NCBI RefSeq assembly: GCF_900963305.1 | Contig: NC_042526.1 | Location: 23,296,501-23,360,500 of the forward strand | Reading direction: 5' to 3' | DNA: 64,000 bases | Origin: Echeneis naucrates | Lineage: Eukaryota; Chordata; Actinopteri; Carangiformes; Echeneidae | Part shown: in pieces, positions 1 to 11,161 of the stretch | How positions within the stretch are numbered: the first letter of the stretch is position 1 | Layout of the letters: each line of letters opens with the position of its first letter | The notes under the pieces: model-generated | The model's database searches: none | What the model was told of the DNA's origin: nothing | The model's input: only the letters and a program-made list of their open reading frames with translations | Made by a program: the position numbers and the translations under genes

Positions 1-322
1 GTATCCTGTTACAATGACTGTGCAATGGGAGCAACTCCACTGGATGTAAAAAGTAGTCAGAAGTCAGATTGTATGGAAATCTATGGGAAAATGGCTCTGC
101 TCTTCACTTAGTACTACAGTAAATGTTTTACTTGCCAGTTTAATATTGTCTTCTTTTCTGTGCAACTCTATGCTTGTAATAAGTTAATGCAATCCAACCT
201 CAGCTCTGAGCACCTGAAGTTGCAAATATTGAGGGAAGTATAATCCTCATTGTGTAAATGTATAGCCTTTATCATCAGCTTTATTCTTATGTACATGAAT
301 CAAACTTGTAACTGTCTTGTAG

Positions 323-417
323 ATGAAGGGGAACCAGCACATGTTGTACCAGGAAACACCCAACCGTTGCCGCCCACTCATCAGCAGCAAGATGTGCCAG
401 TACCAGGACACTCTTAG
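323..417 (+). CDS. Last coding exon of an unidentified gene (partial, 5' part outside window)
   Basis: An acceptor (tgtcttgtag) at 313-322 opens this exon. In the phase that borrows one base from the preceding exon it reads about 31 residues, ending VPVPGHS and a TAG at 415-417. The tail is rich in Pro and Gln (PLPPTHQQQ), so it is probably a disordered C-terminus. A long AT-rich non-coding stretch follows, ending at an AATAAA at 1766, which makes this a terminal exon. I do not recognise the protein. Another phase starting at the ATG at 323 stays open to 523, so the reading frame is not certain. Confidence 0.35.
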
Positions 418-1790
418 CAGGCCTCATCGCTCTGTGTACCTGCTGGAAAATGTGTCTGTTTGTTTTTCAGTGAGTCCCATACTCTGTGTTTGTTTAGTAG
501 TTTCAAAATGGCACTTGACATAAATATGTTTTATGTAAGAGCACATGGGGAAAAAAAAAATCAGATTTCATGCCTCAGACTTAGAGCCCATTAAGCAGAC
601 TGCCTTCATTTGGCTGCGTAAACCAGACTCCAATTGTGGAGCTGGTCCAGATTTCTACATGGACAATCAACGCTTTTGTTTTATCATTTTGATGCTTTAT
701 CACAACGAGGATTCTGTTCTTCATGGGAAGTGGTTTGGGGTTAGATGTGGGGGGGCTTTTGGCCTGATACGAATGTTTTGTTAAGTGTACATTGTAGTTC
801 ATTGTCACTGATACCATCTGTTAGAGGAAAATACTTGGGAAATTATTTATTTTTTCAGGTGAAAAGAGCCTATAATTTAAATCATTTAAAAAAGAATGCT
901 ATATTTGTAGCTTTAGAAGTGAAATATGCTAAACTGCTGACTAATGAATGATTTTTATTTAATTTTTTTTTTTTTGTTTGTTTGTCATAATGACATTTTG
1001 TTTCCTTTGAGTAATTTTTTTTTTTTCATAAGACTTGAACTCTTTTCACCACATTCAAATAATGCTACTCTACTGTGATACTGTATACCTATTTAGGTTT
1101 AAGTGAAGCTAGCTATCAGTCAGTGACTGTTTTTATACATTTTTTAAGAGGACAGTTAGGTTCCCAGTTCTCAGCATCTGCCATTGTTCATTTACAGGAA
1201 GTCTTCTCAGTGATTGGGATCATTTGCAGTGAAAATCCTCAATGCAAACAAACTTTCAAAAACTGTCACTTTTATGAATGCATACATAAAATTTCTGTTG
1301 ATGCTGATGAAAGACTATATTTAGTTTACATATGAAATTAGATATATTTAAATCTATTAATTTAATAGAATTGTACTCTTGTTCGTGTGACTATATGGAT
1401 TATTTGGTGTGTTTGTGACATTGCTTGTAAGGCTCGATGACACTCTGACTCCTCATAATAGAATTATGTATTCCCTACACCATAGTCAATGAAACTGGAT
1501 TTATATCATGAGCCATGTGGTCAAAAAGTGACCCCTACCCTTAAACAAAGTGTTAGTTTACAGGTGAGGACACAAAAGCTTTTCTTCTTAGGAAATGTAT
1601 ATTTTAAGGTTTGGAAAAAAAAAACCCCAAACGAAACAGTCACATCTGTCTAGTCACCAGTCTACCTGCTGCAAGTGCTTTTTTTTTTTTTCTGGTAATT
1701 TTTCTATGGCCCTTTCATGAAAGTTAAATCCTAATGAAACTGTTGTACAAGGTGTGAATGTGGACAATAAAATGAACGAACTTGCACTCT
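418..1790 (+). other. 3' UTR of the unidentified upstream gene
   Basis: About 1.4 kb of AT-rich sequence with poly-T runs and no supported reading frame. It ends at a canonical poly(A) signal AATAAA at 1766-1771. It is tail to tail with the oxygenase gene on the other strand, whose signal lies about 70 bases further on. Confidence 0.45.
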
Positions 1791-1846
1791 TGATGTTTGC
1801 TCCTTTTTTGTTTAACACACTGCCTGAAGCTCACAATCATTTTATT
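1766..1846. terminator. Convergent poly(A) signals
   Basis: AATAAA on the + strand at 1766-1771 ends the unidentified upstream gene. TTTATT at 1841-1846 (AATAAA on the - strand) ends the 2-oxoglutarate oxygenase gene. The two genes therefore end tail to tail with essentially no spacer. Confidence 0.55.
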
Positions 1847-1939
1847 AAAAACAATTATGGGATCCAGAGCCATAGACACGACATGACTTTAAAATCCACT
1901 TTCATAATAGGTGTGTGATCAGAACTACTGGCTTAAAAC

Positions 1940-4900
1940 TCAGCTTTGTCCATATGACTCACTAAAGCGATCGGTTAGGTAGTCGCCTGCTGAGATCGGA
2001 GGATATTTATTGGAGCCGTCACAGCAGGAAATCATTGCCTCATCATCAGGCTGGACAAAGAAAGCCAGAGACTGACGTGTACTGGAGTCTCCAGGAGGGG
2101 GGAGCAGAACCCTGTGAAGCTGAGAAAACAGTGATAACTTTGATAAGAAACTTTAGACTCCTATCATACAAAAGTACATTGCACAAACGTTATTCCATGT
2201 TCATTTATAATACAATTATGAAGTTGAGTCTGTGAAAAGAAATGTTCTATTACAATATTTTACCACCAAAATTGAAATGTAATCTATGTTGAGTATTAAG
2301 ATTCAATTTCAACACAGTTTATACAAGTGTCAGTAAGTATAAAGACATCTGCAGAACAGCTGGAATAAAATCAATATAACTCAGGCTCTGTAGGTAAACT
2401 GACTGGTATTACATTTGGTTATAGATTTAAACCAGCAGTCCATGCAGATAAAAATGCCAGCCCCTCTTTTCTATCCAGGTACAATATTCAGAATCATTTG
2501 TTGTATTTCTAAATGCGTACAGGTTCCATGTAGAAGACTTAAGGACACTCATGACATTTCTTGTATGTACTCATATCTTAAATCCCTCCGACTGTCTAAA
2601 CTCACACAGACTGAAAAAAAAAAAAAAAAAGTGCTCTTGACCCACCACAGAGACAAACTGATCGCTGGTCCAGCGCTGCATCAGGTCAGCGATGTTGACG
2701 AGGACAGCTCCAGGGATGCTGGGAGCAGTGATGAACTCACCTGAACGTCTGCGGACCTGAGTGTGGATTACAGGTGGATTACACATGTTGGCACATGAAA
2801 ATTTTCTGTTAAGGCTTTTGAATTTAAAAAGAAAGGATTAGTTGAGCCTGTTACATGATAGCTTGTCACATCAAAGTTTTGTAATTTGTCTGAAGAGATG
2901 GAGATGTGAACATACCTGCAGACCCTTAGAGTTCTGGAACAGCAGTGTGATGCTGCCGTAGTCAGAGTGCTCTCCACATCGCAGCTGACCCTCCTTGGCT
3001 TTCTCACTGTTCACTGGTGGGTAGTACAGAGACCGCAGCGTGGTGCCGTTCACATCAGCTACAAGAGAAAAGTCACCTCTCAGATTCACCTGGTACTTTA
3101 CATCAACCATAAAGGGAGTTTGTTATTTTTGGCTGTGCTATGAGGACAGGAAGGTACCCTAAGGCTCAGCTGTCCCAGCACATGGTGTATGCAAAGGTTT
3201 TGATATCCCTAGGAAAATGTCATATTTTATTTATTTCTAAAGTGAAAAAACGTTAACTCAACATCTCAGGAACGCAGAACAGAAACTGTTATTTTTATAG
3301 ATGAATGTTGTTTCATTTACTTGTCCACAGCTCCTTGTCTCTAATCACAGTCAAAGCTGATTAATTGACAGCTTCTCTGTCTCTGAAAACCCAAAGATAT
3401 AAATGAAATTCCTCCAAATATACAATTTCCACAAAGCAGTTTGAGATCACCTCCTTCACTGTCGGTGCACAGAGTGAACCTCAGTGCTTAGAGGGGAGGC
3501 TCCTAACCCCAAGATTAGATCAGAAAACTGGATTGTTATTGCAGTCCAGCAGCAATAAAAATAGATTAACCATGGAATACAATAATAATAATAAAATAGA
3601 ATAAAGGAAACAACAGGAAGATAGAATGATGATTGCACAGCCATAAAAACTGTACACAGTGTGAATATAAAAAAACAACACTTCCTTGACAGGAGTGTAA
3701 ACATCCTGTAAGTATTTTGGCTTAAAATTTAAATACTGCAGCTGGTTGAGCCCTTATTAGGGTACAAGACAAATCTCTGCCATGTCCTGAACTCAGCCAC
3801 TGTCTGTGGGACAGTGTTGATGTCCCATACATACTTCCAATGAACTGGTGGGCACTCAGGAACACCTCTGGGTCCAGACCTAGACTGTGGGCCATCACCC
3901 TCAGCACCCGCAGACTCAGCTCCTTACAACGCAGGAAGAAATTGGTCTGGATCTCCTGGAACCCTGGCACAGCATCTGATGGCGGCCATTTCTACCACAG
4001 AAGAAAACAACAGTAGAGCCCTACGCATATTTTCCGACTTTTATTAATAATTGAAATTTAAATACCTCTCTGTTGCAGAGACTCCAATTTGGCTTAAAAA
4101 GAAGAAGAAAAATGACCTCACAGTCTGGGGCATAGCCATCATTTTAGACGTGAGGGGGACAAACTGTTCAGACATCTATTGAGTGATTTATCATCCTCTC
4201 ACATTTACTTGCACCTCTTCATCCTTAGCAGCTAACGCACCAGCATAACACCCACCTCTACCTTAGCTAACTAAATTCACATCTATTCACGTCAACTTTT
4301 CCTCAGTCCTAATAGGCAATATAATATATAATATACAGTACCGTATACCGTCCACAGTTTTTTGCCTCGCGGCTGGCTGGCTGAACATGTTTGAATCACA
4401 CCAAAGACACCCCGGGGATATCCGGGGATATCCCATATCCAGACCAGCGGATCTGAGTGTGTTCACTTTGAGTTGTGCGCATGCACAACCTCTATAAAAA
4501 GCATCATCAATGGAGTCACCATGACAACAGAGAAAAAAAAAGGATCCAGTTATTTCACCCTGATGGAGGTGGAGGTCTGAATTCAGGCTGATGGAGAGGA
4601 TGAACATGTTTCACCATAAATGTAACACTGCTGCAGCAGCGAAGGATAAACGTCATGGGAACAAAATGCTAAATGTACTATTCCACTGATTTTACATTTA
4701 ACCGTAAGAGACCGTACCTTACAGTTACAAATATAAATGGGAATAAAATCTGAATCCGTCAGGGGAGAAGCGTACTGGGAAGAAGTTAAAAATGAAAGAT
4801 AAAAACATCACTCAAAAGGGTGAGGCATATTTTGCTGGGCTATGATCGTATCTCACTTTGATTTTAATTTTATTTTTTTTAAATTGATTTAAGTTATTAA

Positions 4901-5747
4901 ACAAAGTAAATATTAATTCAAGTAGTAATTTAAACCCCTAACAAAATGTTTTTTTTACATCATCTCATTTCATACCCCACTAAAATCTGCTAATTAAAAA
5001 AAGAGAGATTAACATTTGAGTTCAGATTTTTTTGGGCTGTTGAAAGTGCGGGGACAGAGAGCAAAGATGCGGGAAGTGCGGGGACATGCTCACAGTTATC
5101 ATGTCGGAGGGACAGTTTCTAGATAACTGCACACATATCTCCGGTATTTAACGCAGAAAAGCACTAAACCTTATCGGTGAACTTGCACTATGGCCTCCGT
5201 GCCACCATCACATCCTGACACACGAAGTGATCAAAGTTCAATATTTGATGGTAAACATTACAATGTCAGGCTGAAGAGAAGCAGCATTGAAGGCCTCCTT
5301 CAGGTCTCCGGGTCGCCGTGGGTTCAACCTGGAGAAGAGCAGAGCGGATTCAAAGTCTGGACCTGGAGCGGAGGGGTTGAGCTGCTCCGGGTCCTCACCT
5401 CTCGGTCTCCAGAGACACCCAGCCGTGGTTGGGGTTGTTGGAGAAACTTCCTCTGCTGAAGGCCCCTTTCAGCTCCTCTGGCTGCAGGAAGAAGCTCCTG
5501 GACACTTGCATGACTCGGTCCACCTGCAGGAACACATATGAGGCATTTTATGCTGAGCAGAAGCGCAGCTGATCTGGATGTGTGCTGGCCTCACCTCCTC
5601 CTGAGTGATTCCGGTGTTGTGCAGAAAAACAAAGCCCACTTCAGTGAAAGCTGTTTGCAGCTCTCTGCTCAGCTTGTGCAGCTCCCGGTCCGAGATCTCT
5701 CCCTCACTCAGACTGAATCCGCCGAAGTCCACCGCCGGGATGCTCAT
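1940..5747 (-). CDS. Fe(II)/2-oxoglutarate-dependent dioxygenase, isopenicillin-N-synthase-like
   Basis: Seven exons on the - strand: 5595-5747, 5399-5523, 5262-5328, 3835-3991, 2916-3058, 2646-2756 and 1940-2119. Together they give 936 nt (311 aa plus stop), and all junction phases agree. The N-terminus (IPAVDFGGFSLSEG) is the DIOX_N pattern of plant and fungal 2OG oxygenases. The C-terminal double-stranded beta-helix core has the metal ligands H198 and D200 (GEHSDYGSITLL), H254 (LHRV) and the 2-oxoglutarate-binding R267-Q-S269. All catalytic residues are present, so it looks active, probably on a small soluble molecule. It has no signal peptide or membrane segment, so it is probably cytosolic. 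It shares a 245 bp promoter with the lipase at 5993. The substrate is unknown. The family is common in plants, fungi and bacteria; to my knowledge it is absent from mammals but present in some fish and invertebrates. Confidence 0.85.
3992..5261 (-). other. Large intron 3 of the oxygenase gene, with repeat-like sequence
   Basis: No coding exon was found here. It holds a GC-richer block at about 4320-4620 with two abutting copies of CCGGGGATAT near 4413-4435. Near the 5' exon, the 13-mer AAGTGCGGGGACA occurs at 5044-5056 and again at 5074-5086. These look like decayed mobile-element pieces, but I cannot assign a family. Minus-strand reading frames in this stretch show no recognisable domain. 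Confidence 0.4.
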
Positions 5748-5992
5748 TCTTAAAAAGTCAAACAGGATGTTTGTGAGACTCTGAAGGGACAGTCCCGGGA
5801 CAGGACAGCACCGCGTGAGGCCTGCTCGCTCATGTGACTTTGCCCAGCCAATAGGAAAGCAGCCTCCGAACACCTCCTTGGAGGCCAGGCCACCTTTGGA
5901 TGCGGCTCACAGGTGGACCCGACGTGGAGTGGGGCTCCAGCAGACATGTAGTCTGTGCTGGTCTGTGTGGTGGATGAGCAGTGACTGGGAAG
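5748..5992. promoter_or_regulatory. Shared bidirectional promoter between oxygenase and lipase genes
   Basis: The two start codons point away from each other (5747 on -, 5993 on +) with 245 bp between them, so both transcripts must start here or very near. The interval holds a CCAAT box at 5848-5852 and, just before it, TCATGTGAC at 5830-5838. The latter is an E-box of the kind bound by MITF/TFE/USF factors. No TATA box is evident. Regulation by such factors is inference from the motif only. Confidence 0.55.
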
Positions 5993-8900
5993 ATGTTTGA
6001 CTTGCAGAAGGAGTGGAGCATCTCCTTTGCAGGCTGCGGCTTTATGGGGATTTATTATGTCGGAGCCAGCAGCTGTATCCTTGAACGGCTCCCTCGACTC
6101 TTTCAAGACGCTTTCAAAATGTACGGAGCCTCAGCGGGGTCCCTGATGGCTGCAGTGCTGAGTGTTGGTATCCCTCTGGGTAGGTGGCTGCTCCTCCACA
6201 GGCCTGACTTAAAGCTTTTCTCATCATATCAAAGTCAAGTCACAGCCACAGGTCAGTGTGACATCACTGCTTTATGTCACACTCCGTTGATCTCTTTCTC
6301 AGACACACACTAAAACTGCTGGGATCATTGACTCTTATTTTGAAACATCAGATTTTTGTAAATTCAGAAATCCTTGACATTCAGCTCATTTGAAAACATG
6401 CCAGCCAGGTGACACAACCTGATGGTGAAAAAGAATAAAAATGTCTTTTATAAGCTTTATCCAGCATTTGCTCTAAGTGACAATTAAGGAAGTAAAAGGA
6501 GATCAAATAATTGGACAACTGACGGTGTTTCTCTGTGCAGACAAATGCTGTGCTAACTTGATGTTCATGGCTAGAGAGGCCAGGAAGTCCAGAGTGGGGC
6601 CCCTGCATCCAGCTTTCAACCTGCTGCAGAGAGTGCAGGACTCTCTGCATTCCAGCCTTCCGGCAGACGCCCATGTTCGGGCCTCCGGACGTCTCTGTGT
6701 GTCCCTGACCAGAGTGTCTGACGGGAAGAATGTATTAGTGTCAGAGTTTGAAAGCAGAGAGGAACTTATTCAGGTGCGTTTTACAATTTGGGAGTTAAGT
6801 TGAATCTTGAAACTCCAGATTGTCCTTATTTTTGTTGTTTTTCCATACAGAAGGTTTTTCACTCAATATCACGTCCTTTTTTTTCTCCAGGTCCTTTTAT
6901 GCAGCTGCTTCGTGCCTTTCTACTGTGGAGTTATTCCACCCACCTACCGAGGGGTGGTGAGTAAACCAGCAAACACTTTAGCTGTGACCTTTCTCTGATC
7001 TCAGGATGTTGATGGTGTGATTCATTGAGTTCATTGACACTTTGTGTTTTAGCCTTCTAATATAACAGTAGAGTGGAGAGAGAGAAGAAGGAAGTTGGAG
7101 GAGATAAACTGCCTCTTAATCTCTTTTCCTGAGGAAAAAATGTACCAGCAGACCCAAACAAATATAGATTTTCAAAAGATCCATCCTGTTGTCATGCTAC
7201 TCTCTTATTGCCGATGGTTGTCTACTCAAACTGCAAGACAGTTTGCCACTTACAGAGTCATTGCATAATCCATAAATGGTTACACGTGTATATACAGGCT
7301 ACATGACATGCGGTCCGCTTCTTAGTGAGTGGCCCTGAATCACTCTGATGTTTTACAAACACCCTCCTTTCCCGCTCAGCGTTATGTGGACGGTGCCATC
7401 AGTGACAACCTGCCCCGATGTCGCCTGAAAAACACAATAACCTTTTCTGCTTATGCCGGTGAGAGCGACGTCTGTCCCCGGTCGAGCACCCTCAAATTCC
7501 ATGAGGTGCATTTCAACAATGTCAGCATCCAGGTCACCTCAGAAAACATGCACAGAGTGGCCAACACCTTCTTCCCTCCAGATGCTGCGGTGAGATGCAG
7601 AATATTATGACACTTGGTAGCAGCAGTTGGTTTTCAGTGGTTTTTGGGATGTTCCAGCTCATTTACCAAACAACTTCATACTTATATTATATTATATTTA
7701 ATGTTACAGTGTGTGTGTGTGTGTGTATAATATTTATGTGGTCCTGTCTTTTAGCCTGCTTTGATTTGACTCATGGCTGATCGAATTACTTGCTGCAACA
7801 GATATTGATCATTACACACAAAATCGAAAGTTGTGTTTCTCGTATCAAGACTGGTCACTGAGACGCATTATGTCTTTGTCTGCTATCTCAGTCTGGTTGC
7901 CTGCTGAAAGATGGAACAGCAACAGGAAACATTTTCAGTTGAGTTGTGAAAATGGAATAGAATGGAATACAATCGCTGCACGGATTGTGCAATGAAATGA
8001 GAGTGCAACTTGGTAACTATGGTTACTTGTTGATACTATTACATTAAAACAGTTCTCTGAGAACAGCATTTGGTCTCTGTAAAATCTCAAAAATGTTGGT
8101 CCACACCTGACTCAATAAAAATACAGAGACCAAATCATATATTCCCAGAGATTTTCCTTAATGCACATACAACAACTGAAAGGTCAATATTTCTTTTTTG
8201 TTCAGTCATTATGAGTTCAAGCCCTTTTCTGAAACGTGAGCAGTATTTGATATTTTATATCACTAAGTAAAATGTTGTACTTGATGTGGGTTAAACATCT
8301 TACTTTCTTTCAAAATGAGATGAAAACATTTTTCGAAAGTTTGTTATTAAAGTTCCGCTTGAACTAAAAACTTTGTCTGTGAGCACTGATGTAAGTGGAG
8401 CAGCAGGCAGAACTCCACTGTGACAGTGTGGAACCATTCATTCTGAATTCAACAGCCCCAATCATTGCTCACAATAAACCCAGAAAGAAGTCTTCATTTT
8501 AAGATCTCAGCGTATACGTTCTCACACCAACCCTTTCCTGAGGAGATTCAGATCATCTGGTACCGGTAGAACATCATACATCTGTTCTGCTTCACAATTC
8601 AAAGTGTCCTGCAATGTAGAGGCCCTGCGTGGTTGTGCAGGCTCACAGTACAGATTGTTGAGTACAGTATGTGCTCAAAGATGGTGGGCCGCTCTGTGGA
8701 CAGTAGTTTCCCCCAGAGCTGTAGAGAGCACTCCCTGGGCCTGGCCACTGAAGTCGCACCAGCTCCTGTCCTCTGAGAAACGTGTTGGGGTAGCAAACAG
8801 CAGGAGGAATAAACACAAGAACTTCATTTATTCCGTTCAATGTGACACTGCTAAACCAGCAGTGGAGCACAAAGAGATGATGGATTGACAGCAAACTCCT

Positions 8901-10465
8901 TTTAAATTTTGCAGATGAGCAATTCTTATCTTCCAACCTCATCAAGTACTTTTGGGTTTTACAGACCATGTCTGGGATCTGCCAGAAGGGCTACATGGAT
9001 GCTCTCCGCTTCCTGCAGGAGCACAGTAAGCTCATTTTATACATATTCAAATACAATACAGTCCAAATAATTCATTTAAATGCTCCTCGCAGATCTGATC
9101 AGCAGTGAATCCCCATTGAGAGCTTTAGAGACGGACTCACCCGAGCCTGCTTGTTGTGAGCTGATGAAGGAGCGGGCTAATGCTGAGGAGGCCAACAAGG
9201 ACACACAGCAGATGGAAATGAAGCCTCCTCAAAAAGAACATGATTGGCTGGATCCACAGCTCATAGAGAAGCTCCCAGCTGACATCAGAAAGGGTCAGTG
9301 TAATGGCTGCCATCCAGGCTGACTCCCCTGTGAGTGATGAAATCCCCGTTAACTGTTTCTGTGTCTTACTGCATTTGTGTCAGTGTTGTGTGAGGCTTGT
9401 CGAGAATCGCACACTACCGTTGGCCTCTTGTCCCGAATGACAGAGTATCTCCCTAAGAAGGTGACCTCATACCTGCAGATCCCCTGCACCCTTCCCCTCA
9501 GATCGGCCTACTCTCTAGCCCACAGGTAGCCTAACACCGCACTCACCTGTATTCATTTACATCAATGTTCAATCATTGTGATTTTGACCACACACCACTA
9601 TCAATACACAGTCACACAATCAGTTAGTACCGACTTCCATGTCTGTGTATTGTGGCTTTCTAACGGTGGATGTTTTAATCTAAAAGTCTAACTAGGGGCA
9701 GGAGTTTTGAATTAGCAGTAGCAATAAGCTCTCAGGAGGATTAGGGTGGAAAACAAGTTTCAGAAAATGTTGTTGTGAGTCTTAAATTGATGCTCTGATG
9801 AAACTCTACAGACTGGTGGACTGGATCCCAGATGTGCCTAAGGACATGAGCTGGCTCTACAGCATGGCTGAGGACATATACAAACAAGCGTGGAAGGACC
9901 GGGTGGACCACGAGGACAGGGATCCAATGTAAAGATTATGTCTCTCGTCCCACTTTGTGTCTTTGTTTCATGGGTTCAGACATTCTACAGTTTTCTTGTA
10001 GAACTCTTGGCGGTTTTTCAATTAAAAATTATGGGGTGCCCCCACCCAAAAAATAAAAAAACAAAAGAAATCCAATTTCCTGAGACTTGCCTGTTGTCAA
10101 AATAAGATGAATTCTTGTCTTCACCTTTTGTCTTCACCAGTGAATCACCTCTGCACAGATGTACAAGCCTGCCGTTAGGCCTGAACCTGTGGAATAACAG
10201 AAAGGAGGACCCACGTGCTCTCCCAGTGACCCCAGAGGCCACGCCCACCTCCAGCCTCACCATCACTTGCAACAAACATGGCGACTCAGATCACATGCCC
10301 CTGACTCCACCCCCCACGCCTTCACTCAGCACCACATCTGGGTTTGAAGCCACCGTGGAGATGCCTGAAAGCGCAGGTAGAGGCTGGGGCTTGAGTGAAG
10401 CTGTGGGGTGGATCCGTAACACCACGCACTCTCCCTCAAACCACAAAAAAACAGATGATCAGTAG
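5993..10465 (+). CDS. pnpla3: Patatin-like phospholipase (PNPLA2/3/5 group), copy 1
   Basis: Nine exons: 5993-6179, 6541-6773, 6891-6956, 7380-7589, 8965-9025, 9093-9293, 9384-9525, 9812-9928 and 10141-10465. The model is 1542 nt, 513 aa. The patatin domain spans about residues 9-180, with oxyanion loop G14-C-G-F-M-G19, nucleophile elbow G45-A-S47-A-G49 and catalytic D166 in VDGAIS. These are the same positions as in human ATGL and adiponutrin. The rest (LPRRL-like lipid-droplet region, VDWIPDVP motif near exon 8) also follows this group. It is predicted to hydrolyse or remodel triacylglycerol or retinyl esters on lipid droplets. I choose the ATG at 5993 because it aligns with the family start ([17 protein letters not shown]). 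The assignment to pnpla3 rather than pnpla2 or pnpla5 rests on closeness to samm50 and is less certain. The last exon may carry an alternative donor near 10378. Confidence 0.88.
7590..8964 (+). other. Intron 4 of lipase copy 1, with GT microsatellite and an orphan open segment
   Basis: A 1.4 kb intron. It has a short GT run near 7709-7727. A GC-richer block lies at about 8600-8780, and its minus strand stays open (8643-8969) with a Pro/Gly/Ser-rich reading. No domain was recognised. It could be a fossil exon, part of a mobile element, or chance. Confidence 0.4.
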
Positions 10466-10527
10466 CCCTTGACTGCATTCAAGTAAAAATGTTTCCTACT
10501 GCTCTGAAGATTGAAGTGAAGATGTTG

Positions 10528-10533
10528 AATAAA
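10528..10533 (+). terminator. Poly(A) signal of lipase copy 1
   Basis: AATAAA lies 63 bases after the stop at 10463-10465, so the 3' UTR is short. The 600 bases from here to the next lipase copy (11162) contain no supported gene. They presumably hold the promoter of copy 2. Confidence 0.5.
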
Positions 10534-11161
10534 TGAATGCAACCATTTCCTGTGTTTTGTGATTTCAATATATATGATAAATGAGCACCTACAGACTTTT
10601 TCTTTGATGTGCAGCTGAAAACTTGTTTTGATTTTAGACAGAAATTCAAAAATCTAAACATATTTTTGCTTTTCAGAGAGTTGAAAAAAATGAAACTGGA
10701 AATAAAACAAATCGCTGCAGTTCATATGATATGTTTGTCTTGTAGTGGTTGATAATAAATAAAACACCGGTGTGAAGTCAGTTGGACCAATAATCAAGAA
10801 TGAACCTGAGCAGGGAGTCAATAGTTGTTGATCTGCTTTTGTTTTTCCCAACATCTTGTGCTCGATTTCATGCTGGTTAGGTAAGGGATGAAAGTTGTAT
10901 CACATGTCAAGTTATTCCAGCTTGTTTTCTATTTTGAAACTTGTGACGTTTAACTAGTAAGTATTGCAACACTATCCCACAGCCAACAGATATGCTGCCC
11001 ACTTCACCTCTGTGTGTGGTGGAGATAAGACATCAGTTATAGGTGTGTGTGAAACACTGGATGGCGTCCAAACACCCTGCACCAGCTGAACTCAGAGATG
11101 GTTGAAGAGAGAGCAACATATAAAATCTTTATGCTTCTAGTTTCCATTAAACCCGCTGCTG

